The notes: generated by a model not told the origin, from the sequence alone. Shown: positions 8,156 through 17,369, counted from the stretch's first letter. The stretch is 64,000 nt of DNA from Shimia sp. CNT1-13L.2 (GCF_024331145.1 NZ_JANDJO010000006.1:1-64000); one strand, 5' to 3'. Made by a program: numbers and translations.

Positions 8156-8874
8156 CCCGCCTCCATGCTCAGGCCCATCAACTGCTCTTGCAGCTGGGCG
8201 CTTTCTGCCAGTTCACGCATCTCGCCAGTCCAGACAATCCGCCCGTCATCCATCACCGCGGCATAGTCGCCAATCGCCTTGGCAACGCCAAAGTTCTGCT
8301 CGACCATCAGGATCGACGCCCCCTGCGCCTTCAGCTCCTTCAGGGCCGAGGCCATCGTCGAAACAATCGCCGGCGCAAGGCCCTTGGTCGGCTCGTCGAT
8401 CAGGTACAGCGACCTGTCTTCGGCCATCGCACGGGCAATCGACAGCATCTGCTTCTGTCCCCCCGAAAGGTTGCCGGCTTCCGATGTCCAGAAGGTCTTG
8501 AGCGGCGGGAAAGCCGTGAAAATCCACTCGCACCGCTTTGCATCCAAAGGTCCGGTCGACGCCGCAAGCATCATGTTCTCTTCCACCGTCAGGTCGGTGA
8601 AAATGCCCATGTCTTCGGGCACAAACCCGATACCCGCCCGCGCCCGCGCCGGTGTGGCCGCCTGGGTGATATCCTCCCCGTCAAAGGTGATACGGCCCTG
8701 CTTGGCTACCCAAAGGCCCATGATGGTGCGCAATGTCGTGGTCTTGCCAACGCCGTTGCGACCCAACAACATGGTCACCGCACCACGCGGCACCGCAAGA
8801 TCAACGCCATGCAGGATGTGATACTGGGCAATGTCGGTATAGACGCCCTCAAGGGTCAGGATCGCATCAGACAT
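8152..8874 (-). CDS. livF: Liv-type ABC transporter ATP-binding protein (LivF family)
   Basis: This 240-residue ATPase has Walker A GRNGVGKTT near 40, the signature LSGGQKQ near 138 and Walker B LYLIDEPTKGLAP near 158. The frame is open further upstream, but MSDAILTLEGVY at 8874 matches the usual LivF start and overlaps the end of the LivG gene by 8 bp. It energises import together with the LivG-type ATPase. Confidence 0.93.
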   Translation of the reverse strand: MSDAILTLEGVYTDIAQYHILHGVDLAVPRGAVTMLLGRNGVGKTTTLRTIMGLWVAKQGRITFDGEDITQAATPARARAGIGFVPEDMGIFTDLTVEENMMLAASTGPLDAKRCEWIFTAFPPLKTFWTSEAGNLSGGQKQMLSIARAMAEDRSLYLIDEPTKGLAPAIVSTMASALKELKAQGASILMVEQNFGVAKAIGDYAAVMDDGRIVWTGEMRELAESAQLQEQLMGLSMEAG

Positions 8875-9631
8875 CTTCCAGCTCCTTGCCCATATAGGCG
8901 TTCTGGACAACATCCGACGCCATCACCTCACCCGGTTCCCCGTCCGCCACAAGCGCGCCGTTGTGCAACACGATGATCCGGTCCGCCAGCGCGCGGATCA
9001 CGTCCATCTTGTGTTCCACCAACAGGATCGTGCGATCCCGGTCCGCCTTCAGCTCGGCAATCAGATCAAGCACCACCGGCGCTTCGTCCACGCTCATGCC
9101 AGCGGTCGGCTCGTCAAACATGTAGACCTTGGGATCAATCGCGATCAGCATCGCGACCTCCAGCTTGCGCTGGTTGCCGTGGCTCAGCTCCGAGACAAGC
9201 TGATCCTTCAGCGTATCCAGCCGCACCCGCTCAAGCACCGACATCGCCTCGGTGGTCAGCGCCGTATGGCTGTCCGCCATCGTCAAGAGCGACATCCCGG
9301 CCCCGCGATGCGCCTGCACGGCCAGACGCACGTTCTCAAGAACGCTTAGGCCCGGAAACAGGTTGGTCAGCTGAAAGGCCCGTCCCAAACCGCGATGGCA
9401 CCGCTCCGAGACCGACAGGCGCGTAATATCCTCGCCCATCAGTTCGACACGGCCTTCGCTGGCCGGAATCTGGCCGGAGATCAGGTTGAAATAAGTGGTC
9501 TTGCCCGCACCGTTCGGCCCGACAATCGCGGTCAACTCACCGGCATGAAAGGCGCTGCTGACAGCATCCACTGCCACATGCCCACCAAACCGCACGGTGA
9601 GCCCGTGGGTTTCCAGAAGCGTCTGGGTCAT
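8867..9631 (-). CDS. livG: Liv-type ABC transporter ATP-binding protein (LivG family)
   Basis: This 254-residue ATPase has Walker A GPNGAGKTTYFNLISG near 39, a LivG-type insertion GLGRAFQLTNLFPGLSVLENV near 80, a signature region SELSHGNQRKLE near 148 and Walker B YMFDEPTAGMS near 170. LSHGNQ in place of LSGGQ is common in LivG proteins. It sits 64 bp after the substrate-binding protein gene, with a hairpin between them. Confidence 0.93.
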   Translation of the reverse strand: MTQTLLETHGLTVRFGGHVAVDAVSSAFHAGELTAIVGPNGAGKTTYFNLISGQIPASEGRVELMGEDITRLSVSERCHRGLGRAFQLTNLFPGLSVLENVRLAVQAHRGAGMSLLTMADSHTALTTEAMSVLERVRLDTLKDQLVSELSHGNQRKLEVAMLIAIDPKVYMFDEPTAGMSVDEAPVVLDLIAELKADRDRTILLVEHKMDVIRALADRIIVLHNGALVADGEPGEVMASDVVQNAYMGKELEDV

Positions 9632-9665
9632 GGTTTCGCTCTTGATTGGAAAATCGAAAGTGGCA

Positions 9666-9682
9666 GGGCGCGAAAGGCGCCC
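9666..9682 (-). other. Intercistronic hairpin after the substrate-binding protein gene
   Basis: GGGCGC-GAAAG-GCGCCC forms a perfect 6-bp stem in the gap between the substrate-binding protein gene and livG. There is no T run. Such hairpins in ABC operons often protect the 3' end of the binding-protein mRNA or partly attenuate readthrough, giving more binding protein than membrane components. The role here is inferred. Confidence 0.5.
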
Positions 9683-9695
9683 CGCCCGTGGTGTG

Positions 9696-10877
9696 TTACT
9701 GGTTGCGGACCGGAATGTTCATCTCGTCCATGCCCAGTTCACGTACCAGCACCGGTACGCCGTAATCCTTGCCGTCCTGCACTTCGGTACGGAAGTGATA
9801 CATCGACTGCATCGCCTGATGGTCTTCGGCGCGGAACTTCATGGTGCCCTTCGGGGTCTCCCACTCCATGCCTTCCATCGCACCGATCAGCGCGTCGGTA
9901 TCCTCGGCGCCACCGGCCTTCTTGATCGCCTCGACAACCGCGATACCGGCTGCCATGCCACCTGCGGTGAAGAAATCCGGCGGGCTGTCATAGCGCTTGA
10001 AGTGCTCTTCAACCAGCCAGTCGTTCACAGGATTGCTGGGGATTTCATAGTAGTAATAGGTCGCGCCTTCGAGACCCGGCATTTCCTTGTAGGCCTTCAG
10101 CGCCGCGAGGATGTTGCCACCGGTTGCAATCTCGATGCCGAAACGCGAGGGATCCATCGCGTTGATCTTGCTCATCGGGTTGCCGCCACCGGCCCAGATC
10201 AGGAACAGCTTCTTCTCGCCGCTTTCCCCTTCCATCGCGGTAAAGATACGCTCTGCCGCCGCGGTAAAGTCCGTGGTGTCGGTCGGCACGTATTCCTCGT
10301 GGGCGATCTTGGCACCGGTGGCCTCAAGCGCCTCCTTGAAGGCGGCCACGCCGTCACGGCCAAAGGCATAGTCCTGCGCGAGCGTCGCGATGGTCACCCC
10401 TTCGCCGCCAAGCGCCACCGCGTTGGCAATCGCATCCTGCGACGAGTTGCGGCCGGTGCGGAAAATGTAGCGGTTCCACGCCTTGCCGGTGATCGAGTCC
10501 GCCACCGCGGGCTCAACGATCAGCACGCGCTCGTATTCTTCGGCCACCGGCAGCATCGCCAGCGCCACGCCCGAGCTGACCGGACCGACCGCGATATGCG
10601 CGTCGTCGTCACCATAGGCTTCCGCCAGCAGGCTGCGGCCCTTGGCCGGATCAAGCTGGGTGTCCTTTTCGATCACTACCAGCGGCTCACCATTGATTTC
10701 CATGGTCCCGCCGGTTGCATATTCCAGACCCATCATCAGGCCATCATGAGATTGCTTGGCGTAGGCCTCGAACGGGCCGGTTTTGCCATAGACATGAGCA
10801 ATACGAATTTCAGCCGAAGCCGCCGTGGCAAGCGCCAGCACGGCAGTGGCTACACCGAGTTTCAAAAAGCGTTTCAA
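9696..10877 (-). CDS. Periplasmic substrate-binding protein of the Liv-type ABC importer
   Basis: This 393-residue protein starts with TTG at 10877. A strong GGGAGGAG site lies six bases upstream, and the protein then opens with a signal peptide, KRFLKLGVATAVLALATAASA. The ATG reached by extending the frame upstream would lie in the operator. The mature part has type-I periplasmic binding features: IRIAHVYGKTGPFEAYAKQ, then DPAKGRSLLAEAYGDDD near 85, VGPVSSGVALAML near 105 and TLAQDYAFGRDGVAAF near 175. It captures the substrate in the periplasm. Family members bind branched amino acids, amides, or aromatic acids; the acyl-CoA genes nearby favour a carboxylic acid. Confidence 0.9.
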   Translation of the reverse strand: MKRFLKLGVATAVLALATAASAEIRIAHVYGKTGPFEAYAKQSHDGLMMGLEYATGGTMEINGEPLVVIEKDTQLDPAKGRSLLAEAYGDDDAHIAVGPVSSGVALAMLPVAEEYERVLIVEPAVADSITGKAWNRYIFRTGRNSSQDAIANAVALGGEGVTIATLAQDYAFGRDGVAAFKEALEATGAKIAHEEYVPTDTTDFTAAAERIFTAMEGESGEKKLFLIWAGGGNPMSKINAMDPSRFGIEIATGGNILAALKAYKEMPGLEGATYYYYEIPSNPVNDWLVEEHFKRYDSPPDFFTAGGMAAGIAVVEAIKKAGGAEDTDALIGAMEGMEWETPKGTMKFRAEDHQAMQSMYHFRTEVQDGKDYGVPVLVRELGMDEMNIPVRNQ

Positions 10878-10909
10878 GAAAGACTCCTCCCATCCTTGTC
10901 GCACCAAAA

Positions 10910-10937
10910 ATGAAACATGAATCACCATTCATGTCAA
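10910..10937 (-). promoter_or_regulatory. Transporter promoter with operator O2
   Basis: A perfect inverted repeat ACATGAAT-N4-ATTCATGT lies at 10915-10934. Read in the gene direction it gives ATGAAT-N4-ATTCATGTTTCAT, identical outside the four spacer bases to operator O1 in front of the TetR gene. TTGACA (10937-10932) is a good -35 box, overlapped by the operator. The predicted transcript would start about 25 nt before the TTG start codon. Confidence 0.72.
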
Positions 10938-11124
10938 CGAAAGGATATTCGAATTCACAAACTCCTTTGAAATCAAAAGGAAGGCTGCATCAACGCCCAC
11001 GCCGCCTGCATGAACCTTCGCAAACTTCAGGGAGGAGGAGTCAGTAAATTCAGAAGCGAAAACCCTGCGCCCCTGTCACAGTCACACCGACGTGCAGGTC
11101 CGTGGGATCACCAAAGGTCAGTCT

Positions 11125-11709
11125 TCACCAGACAATAACGTTTTTGTCGTAAACAAAGACTTTGATGTCTCCCGAAGCCGTTCGAAGGATACCTTCGAAC
11201 GTGTTCAATGCCATCCGAATTCTACAAAGATATATTACATTCTCCGGTCGAGAACCTGACTTCTTTGCGTATTTTTCGGCAAGCACCCTGTTGGTCTCGA
11301 GTTCATCAACGCAATCGTCCCACTCAGCAAATAACAAACGTTCGATTTCCATCGATACCGAATCCTGATGTAGATCCATCAACATCCCATCCGGTTCGAG
11401 CAACGCCTCAATTGGCCTTTTGGACACGATCAGGGCACCACATGAATCGTCTCTATGCGCAACAAACAAAGCGCGATCATCCAGTGTATAGACCTCAAGA
11501 TCACTGCTTTTCACATCCGCCAAAAAGAAGGGGTAGTAGTCGATATGTTGTAGGTTTCGGCTACTCTCCGGACGGAAGTCCGCCAAGCAATGCTCGCGCA
11601 CGGTGACAAACCCAAGCTTGTTTGTGATCTCAAGTGCTGAAATTTTACATCCCGAGAGAACCCCGACCATGAGGACAAAAACTGCGACGTGCCTAAAGAT
11701 CCTCGTCAT
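11125..11709 (-). CDS. Hypothetical lipoprotein
   Basis: This 194-residue protein starts MTRIFRHVAVFVLMVGVLSGCKIS, a clear lipoprotein signal with the lipidated Cys at residue 21. The mature part contains several cysteines (EHC, DDSC, DDC, YLC) and no domain I recognise. Its base composition is noticeably more AT-rich than its neighbours. It stands alone between the transporter operon and tRNA-Ser with about 190 and 160 bp of non-coding sequence on each side, which is compatible with recent acquisition. Function unknown. Confidence 0.7.
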   Translation of the reverse strand: MTRIFRHVAVFVLMVGVLSGCKISALEITNKLGFVTVREHCLADFRPESSRNLQHIDYYPFFLADVKSSDLEVYTLDDRALFVAHRDDSCGALIVSKRPIEALLEPDGMLMDLHQDSVSMEIERLLFAEWDDCVDELETNRVLAEKYAKKSGSRPENVIYLCRIRMALNTFEGILRTASGDIKVFVYDKNVIVW

Positions 11710-11869
11710 ATTGGTCTCTCAATTTAGGGTGCAATAAAGTGAGTAAATCAGCGCAAAGCGTTCATGGCCCCAGAAGGGCGCGCCCCTATACCTGACGTCT
11801 ATTGACGCCAGAGTGTCAACTGCGGTTTTTGGCGCACATCTCACAGGACAAACAGAAAAAGAAGGAAAA

Positions 11870-11959
11870 TGGCGGAGCGACAGGGATTCGAACCCTGGAG
11901 ACGGTTTCCCGCCTACACACTTTCCAGGCGTGCGCCTTCGACCACTCGGCCACCGCTCC
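11870..11959 (-). tRNA. tRNA-Ser (GGA)
   Basis: A 90-nt class II tRNA with a long variable arm, CCA encoded at its 3' end, and the T-loop GGTTCGAATCC. The acceptor arms GGAGCGG and TCGCTCC pair. The anticodon loop reads CTGGAAA, giving anticodon GGA. Confidence 0.95.
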
Positions 11960-12032
11960 GTGCGACGCTCTTTAGCGTTTCAGGGAAGGGATGCGCAAGA
12001 GGCAAAACCACCCTTCGCGCGTTTTGTCGAAA

Positions 12033-12752
12033 TCAGCTGTCCAGATGCAGGTTCACGCGCCTGTTCTGACGGCCTTTTTTCTCGATCTTGCCAATCCGCA
12101 CCCGCCCGATCTCGGAGGTGCGTGCCACATGGGTGCCGCCGCAGGGTTGCAGGTCGATCCGGTTCGCCCCTTCGCCGATATAGACTAGGCGCACACGCCC
12201 CTGCCCCATTGGCGGCTTGACCGACATGGTTTTCACCAGCCCCGGATTGGCCTTCAATTCATCATCGGTGATCCAGTCCTGGCCCACGGTCAGGTCCAGT
12301 TCGATAAGCGCATTCAGCGCCTCGTCCAGCGCCTCTTTCTCTTCCGGCGCATCCGGCATGTCGAAATCAAGACGCCCCTTTTCGGCACTGATCGACCCGC
12401 CCGTCACCGGCAGCGGAATCACCACCGACAGGATATGCAGCGCGGTGTGGATGCGCATGTGACGATAGCGGCGCTCCCAGTCGAGCTCCTGCGTCACGGT
12501 CGTGCCCACCGCAGGAAGGCCCGCCGGCTCGGCCGCGACCAGCGCCACCTGATCGCCCTCGGCCTTGACCGTGGTGGCGATCTTCATCTCGCCCCCGCTC
12601 CAGCGCAGCATCCCGCTGTCGCCCGGCTGACCGCCCCCCGTGGGATAGAACAGCGTGCGATCAAGAACGATGCCGCCCTCCGGCGTATGCGCCACGACAA
12701 CCGCCTCGGCCTCGCGCAGATAGGCGTCCTCACGGAACAACAACTCGCTCAT
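12033..12752 (-). CDS. alaX: Alanyl-tRNA editing protein (AlaX family)
   Basis: This 239-residue protein matches the editing half of alanyl-tRNA synthetase. It has LDRTLFYPTGGGQPGDSG near residue 30, the first zinc motif HTALH near 101 and the second CGGTH near 206. It removes serine (or glycine) wrongly attached to tRNA-Ala. Its ATG overlaps the stop of the mechanosensitive-channel gene (ATGA), making it the last gene of the cfa-trg operon. A tRNA-Ser gene lies just downstream, which I take to be coincidental. Confidence 0.92.
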   Translation of the reverse strand: MSELLFREDAYLREAEAVVVAHTPEGGIVLDRTLFYPTGGGQPGDSGMLRWSGGEMKIATTVKAEGDQVALVAAEPAGLPAVGTTVTQELDWERRYRHMRIHTALHILSVVIPLPVTGGSISAEKGRLDFDMPDAPEEKEALDEALNALIELDLTVGQDWITDDELKANPGLVKTMSVKPPMGQGRVRLVYIGEGANRIDLQPCGGTHVARTSEIGRVRIGKIEKKGRQNRRVNLHLDS

Positions 12753-15151
12753 CGGTCTCCTCCATCGCCATCCGGCGCGTCCACATCCGACAGGTCCGGC
12801 GGCATGGCCGCAGTCTGCGCCACGCTCACGGGCTCAACCTGCACCGGATGGGATGTATTCAGTTTTTCGGGGTTGCGCAGCCAGATATCCTGTTGCGGGA
12901 ACGGGATTTCGATCCCCGCCTCCATGAAACGCTGCGCAATGTCATAATTCATGTCCGACCGCACGCTCAGAACCCAGTTCACATCCCGCAGGATGGCGCG
13001 GATTTCAAAGTCCAGCGAACTGGCGCCGAACCCCTGGAACACGACATAGGGCGCGGGCGTCGCCAGCACCATCGGGTGGGCATTGGCCACGTCTAGCAGG
13101 ATTTTCTCGACCAAACGCGGATCGGTGCCATAGGCCACGCCCACGGGCACGATCACACGCCCCACCGTGTTGCCACGGGTATAGTTCGTCACCGTTCCCG
13201 CCACGAGATCACTGTTAGGAATGATGACATCGGTCCGGTCAAAGGTCTCGATCCGCGTCGAGCGCACGGAAATATCGCGCACATAGCCCATCTGGCCATT
13301 CACCTCGATCCAGTCGCCCTCGGCGATCGGACGTTCAATCAGCAGGATGATACCGCTGACAAAGTTCGACACCACGGTCTGCAGGCCGAAACCGATCCCG
13401 ACAGAGAGGGCTGACGCCACCAGCGCGATCGAGCCAAGATCAATCCCGGTGTTCTGAATCGCGATGATTGCGGCCACGGTCAGGCCGACATAGCCCACAC
13501 CCGCCACAACCGCATTCTGCCCGCCCGCATCCAGCTTGGTGCGCGGTAGAACCGAGTTGCGCAGCGTGCTCTGGAGAAGGCGCGTCAGCCCATAGCCAAC
13601 CCCGAAGACCGCGATGAAGATCAGCACCTCGCGCGGCGAAATCGTGACATCGCCCACCCGCAGGCCCGCGCCGATTTTTTGGATCAGCTCCGAGATATAC
13701 TGTGGCCCTGCTCCCCAGAACAAAAGCACCAGCGGCACGGCGGCAATCAGCAGAAGGAAGGCAAGAAGCACCGACCACAAGGAGCTTTCAACGCTTTCCT
13801 GATCTCCGGACAAGAGCGACAGGAACCGGATCAGCCCGCGATGCAGGATACCGATCAACCCGCCAAGGAACACCGTGTAGATCGCAGGAAACACCAGCGC
13901 CGCCGCGCCACGGGCATAGCCCACGGCAACCAGCACCATGCCAACGATGGCAACCGCACGCAGCGCCTTGGCCAGCAACGAGACCACCTGCGCCGAAATC
14001 GCGCCGTCGGCCTTTGCATCGGCCCGCACGGTATCGACATGCGCCCGCAAGATGCGCGCGAACCGCAACATCAGAAGACCGGAGACAAGGATCAGCGGGA
14101 AATATACGACCGCAGAGGCGGTCTCACTCCAGTTGTCATAGCGCGACACGTCCCTGATCATGGTTTCGACACCAAGAACCACACCGATCAGTAAACAGTC
14201 GTACCGCCCTTCCCGGCGGTGCTGTTCGCTTAGAACCAGAACGCCCTGCTCTCCCTCGCGGATCGGAAACAACCTGCGACCGATCCAGACCGGCATCAAC
14301 GACATGAAGGCCGCCACCGGCAACGCCTGCAACAGGATGCCCCCGCGAATACCCGCAAGATCGGTGACATAGAGCGCCTCGGTCACAAGGAAAACGCCCA
14401 CCAGCGGCAGGATCACGTGCCCCAGCGAGATCAGGAACACCCCGAGCCAGCGACCGCTCGACATACCCTCTTGATACAATGAAGCCTGCGCCCGGTCGGT
14501 CCAGTTGCGACCACGCACCACCAAGAGCGCGCCCAGAAGGAACAGGAACAGAATACGCGGAAGATTGCGTTGGAATTCCTTGTTGGTCCACTCATAGGCC
14601 CAGGCCGTGCGGACTTCGCCGATGACATGCACCATCGACTGCGTGATCGCATCCCAACCCGACGCCCAGTTCGCGGGGTTCAGCGGTGTCGGACCCCGTT
14701 GCAAGAGCTCGGCTGTCCGGCGCTCCTGCAAGACCTTGTCGACCCCGGCAATGAGCTCATCGGCCTCGGTTTCCGCAAGTTCCGCCTGAAGGATCGGCTC
14801 GCGTGCCTGCGCCAGCGCAGTTTCCAGTCGCGCACGCTCTGCGGCCACGGCTTCGGTGTCACCGCCTTCCGGCACTGGCCCCAACCGGTCAAGCTGCGCT
14901 TTCAGGGTCTGGATATTGACCGAATAGGCCGATTGCGCATTGGCAAATGTGGACCGCCAGTCCACCAGCTGCCCGCGCAGGGTTTCCATCGCCACCTGCG
15001 AGGCCCGCCCCGCGTCAATGGCTTCGGCTGCCCGCGCAGATACCCGCCCCCAACGTTCGAAATCTGGCGGATCCGTCTGCGCCGCAAGGCCGCTCAATCC
15101 CGGTAGAACAACGAGAAGAAGAACGGCAAGCGCGCGGCGCAGAAATGTCAT
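12749..15151 (-). CDS. Large MscS-family mechanosensitive channel with N-terminal DUF3772-like region
   Basis: This 800-residue inner-membrane protein starts at 15151 with a signal sequence (FLRRALAVLLLVVLPGLSGLA). A periplasmic coiled-coil region of about 150 residues follows, then a series of roughly ten hydrophobic helices. The MscS pore and beta domain near residues 575-680 includes SVGIGFGLQTVVSNFVSG and ERPIAEGDWIEVNGQMGYV, then IIPNSDLVAGTVTN. It should relieve osmotic downshock. It lies 8 bp after cysK and overlaps alaX, so it is part of the same transcript. Confidence 0.9.
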   Translation of the reverse strand: MTFLRRALAVLLLVVLPGLSGLAAQTDPPDFERWGRVSARAAEAIDAGRASQVAMETLRGQLVDWRSTFANAQSAYSVNIQTLKAQLDRLGPVPEGGDTEAVAAERARLETALAQAREPILQAELAETEADELIAGVDKVLQERRTAELLQRGPTPLNPANWASGWDAITQSMVHVIGEVRTAWAYEWTNKEFQRNLPRILFLFLLGALLVVRGRNWTDRAQASLYQEGMSSGRWLGVFLISLGHVILPLVGVFLVTEALYVTDLAGIRGGILLQALPVAAFMSLMPVWIGRRLFPIREGEQGVLVLSEQHRREGRYDCLLIGVVLGVETMIRDVSRYDNWSETASAVVYFPLILVSGLLMLRFARILRAHVDTVRADAKADGAISAQVVSLLAKALRAVAIVGMVLVAVGYARGAAALVFPAIYTVFLGGLIGILHRGLIRFLSLLSGDQESVESSLWSVLLAFLLLIAAVPLVLLFWGAGPQYISELIQKIGAGLRVGDVTISPREVLIFIAVFGVGYGLTRLLQSTLRNSVLPRTKLDAGGQNAVVAGVGYVGLTVAAIIAIQNTGIDLGSIALVASALSVGIGFGLQTVVSNFVSGIILLIERPIAEGDWIEVNGQMGYVRDISVRSTRIETFDRTDVIIPNSDLVAGTVTNYTRGNTVGRVIVPVGVAYGTDPRLVEKILLDVANAHPMVLATPAPYVVFQGFGASSLDFEIRAILRDVNWVLSVRSDMNYDIAQRFMEAGIEIPFPQQDIWLRNPEKLNTSHPVQVEPVSVAQTAAMPPDLSDVDAPDGDGGDR

Positions 15152-15159
15152 GTCAGGCC

Positions 15160-16188
15160 TCAAACGTCCTCGAAAACACCCGGGATGCTCGCCGGACCGG
15201 ACGTCAGCCATTCCGGCGTCGGCAGGCCCTTTTCACGCAGGAAGTCAGGGTTGAACAGCTTCGATTGGTAGCGCGTACCATAGTCGCACAGCACCGTCAC
15301 AATGGTGTGGCCCGGCCCCATTTCCTTGGCCATGCGGATCGCACCGGCCACGTTGACACCAGAAGATCCCCCAAGACACAGGCCCTCTTCCTGCAACAGG
15401 CCAAAGACCACCGGCAGGGATTCCTCGTCGGGGATCTTATAGCACATGTCCGGCGTAAACCCTTCCAGGTTCGCGGTAATCCGGCCCTGGCCGATGCCCT
15501 CGGTGATCGAGTCGCCGCCGTGATCTTCACCGGTATAAAGCTTGAACATGCCCGATCCGCCCGGATCAGCCAGCGCTACCTTCACGCCCTTGGGCTGAAG
15601 CGCCGCGCCAACACCGGCCAGCGTGCCGCCCGAGCCGACAGCACAGACAAAGCCGTCAACCTTGCCCTCGGTCTGCTGCCAGATTTCCGGCCCCGTGGTC
15701 TCGACATGCGCCTGACGGTTGGCAACATTGTCAAACTGGTTCGCCCAGATCGCGCCGTTCGGCTCGGTCTTGGCCAGCTCCTCGGCCAGACGCCCCGAAT
15801 AGCGCACATAGTTGTTCGGGTTCGAGTACGGCGCCGCCGGCACCTGAACCAGCTCGGCCCCCGCCAGACGGATCATGTCCTTCTTTTCCTGGCTCTGGGT
15901 TTCCGGGATCACGATGACCGTCTTGAACCCCATGGACGCACCCACCAGCGCAAGGCCAATCCCGGTATTGCCCGCGGTGCCCTCAACTATGGTCCCGCCC
16001 GGGCGCAGATCGCCGCGCGCAATGGCATCCTTGATGATAAACAGCGCGGCCCGGTCCTTGACCGACTGGCCGGGGTTCATGAACTCGGCCTTACCATAGA
16101 TCTCGCAGCCCGTGGCCTCGCTGGCCTTGTTCAAGCGGATCAGGGGAGTGTTTCCAACGGCAGCAGCCAGGTCGGCAGCAATTCGCAT
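15160..16188 (-). CDS. cysK: Cysteine synthase (O-acetylserine sulfhydrylase), trg-linked
   Basis: This 342-residue PLP enzyme has the lysine motif MNPGQSVKDRAALF near 38, the phosphate-binding loop VEGTAGNTGIGL near 68 and a GSGGT loop near 180. It makes cysteine from O-acetylserine and sulfide. The start at 16188 (MRIAADLAAAVGNTPLIRLN) has an AGAAGGAA site. The order trgA-trgB-cysK is that of the tellurite-resistance locus known from Rhodobacter sphaeroides, where cysK contributes to oxyanion resistance. Confidence 0.93.
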   Translation of the reverse strand: MRIAADLAAAVGNTPLIRLNKASEATGCEIYGKAEFMNPGQSVKDRAALFIIKDAIARGDLRPGGTIVEGTAGNTGIGLALVGASMGFKTVIVIPETQSQEKKDMIRLAGAELVQVPAAPYSNPNNYVRYSGRLAEELAKTEPNGAIWANQFDNVANRQAHVETTGPEIWQQTEGKVDGFVCAVGSGGTLAGVGAALQPKGVKVALADPGGSGMFKLYTGEDHGGDSITEGIGQGRITANLEGFTPDMCYKIPDEESLPVVFGLLQEEGLCLGGSSGVNVAGAIRMAKEMGPGHTIVTVLCDYGTRYQSKLFNPDFLREKGLPTPEWLTSGPASIPGVFEDV

Positions 16189-16244
16189 CAGCGCGTTCCT
16201 TCTAAATCTCTTGGCATCCTGTGTAGGACGCCCGCATCCCGAAC

Positions 16245-17369
16245 TCAAGCAGCGTTGCGCAACCGATCACGATGCCGTGCAAGCCACAGGGCCGCCAGAA
16301 CAAGCGGCGCATTGACCGCCTGCATGGTGTCCACCATCTCCATCAGGTCCTCAAAGCCGAACAGGTAGGATCTGATGTCTTCCGCCTCGCTTTCAAGCCC
16401 CGACACGCCATCAATGCCATCCGGCAGATCGGCAATCCCGATATAGATGTCGTAATACTCGGTCGAACACCCCGGCGAGGCATAGCAATGCGCCACGTCA
16501 TGCAATTCCCGGAGTTCGATCCCCGCCTCTTCCTGCGCCTCGCGATGGGCGGTCTTCTCCGGCGTCTCGCCTGCATCCACCCGCCCCGCAATCGGCTCAA
16601 GCTGCCACGGACGCTCATCCCCCCGCGCCAGAGGGCCGGGGCGAAACTGCTCGACCAAGAGCACCCGATCCCGCACCGGATCATAGGGCAGCACGATCAT
16701 CGCGTCGGTCGCAAGGAACACGGCCCGGTTCACCATCTCGCTCTGACCGCCATCATAGCGGCGGAATGTCAGGTCGTATTCATCCAGCGCGAAGTATTTC
16801 ACATAAGGGCGCTTCACCCTGTGGACCCGCGCATCCTGCGCACCAAACCCGCTGGGGCTATGGGCAAGGTTACGCGCCTTCGCATTCACCTTGGCCGTCG
16901 CCCGGGCACGGATCATCGGGAACAAATCAGCCACCTCGCCCGCGGTCTTCTCGCCGAAATACCCCATGACCTCCCGCGCCGCAAAGCAACTCATCTCGCC
17001 CCAACGCTCGCTCCAAGCCTCAAGGCTCCAGAGCTCCCCCTGCGGCCAGCTTCCCGGCTCCGGGAAATAGACTTCGGTCGCAATGGCGCCCACCGAGGTG
17101 TCCACCGTCACCGGCTTCAGGGCATAATCAAAGCCGCCCTCATAGAAATTTAGACGCGCCACATCCTCATCGCTCAGGCCCGACACGACAACGCCTTCAG
17201 CCCCGTCACCACCTTCGACAATCATCGGAAACGCCTGTCCGTCGGCCCAGTGCACGGCATGATCCGCAAGGCTGGCCGCCCGCATCTCGATCAAGTCCGC
17301 CGGCCGGCCAAGCACAATCGACAGCAGCGGCACATGTCGCAATGTGCCGTAGAAAAACAGGGATTTCAC
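16245..17369 (-). CDS. trgB: TrgB: gamma-glutamylcyclotransferase-like domain fused to Nudix hydrolase
   Basis: This 374-residue protein has two domains. Residues 1 to about 150 begin KSLFFYGTLRH, the GGCT/AIG2 signature. Residues about 190-374 hold a Nudix hydrolase with box GRVDAGETPEKTAHREAQEEAGI matching GX5EX7REUXEEXGU and a PWQLEPIAGR lead-in typical of ADP-ribose pyrophosphatases. The GTG at 17369 is chosen over the ATG at 17405 because GGAGAT precedes it and it gives the standard GGCT N-terminus. It overlaps or abuts trgA. Its role in tellurite resistance is known only by locus; the biochemical substrate is uncertain. Confidence 0.85.
   Translation of the reverse strand: MKSLFFYGTLRHVPLLSIVLGRPADLIEMRAASLADHAVHWADGQAFPMIVEGGDGAEGVVVSGLSDEDVARLNFYEGGFDYALKPVTVDTSVGAIATEVYFPEPGSWPQGELWSLEAWSERWGEMSCFAAREVMGYFGEKTAGEVADLFPMIRARATAKVNAKARNLAHSPSGFGAQDARVHRVKRPYVKYFALDEYDLTFRRYDGGQSEMVNRAVFLATDAMIVLPYDPVRDRVLLVEQFRPGPLARGDERPWQLEPIAGRVDAGETPEKTAHREAQEEAGIELRELHDVAHCYASPGCSTEYYDIYIGIADLPDGIDGVSGLESEAEDIRSYLFGFEDLMEMVDTMQAVNAPLVLAALWLARHRDRLRNAA

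Noticed and set aside
11020-11060. GGGAGGAGGAG sequence resembling a strong ribosome-binding site on the plus strand
   Set aside because: No start codon with an open frame follows. It may be a relic of a deleted gene, but nothing else supports that.
11870-12752. Functional link between tRNA-Ser and the serine-clearing AlaX protein
   Set aside because: AlaX removes serine from tRNA-Ala, not from tRNA-Ser, and its gene belongs to a separate operon; proximity is probably chance.
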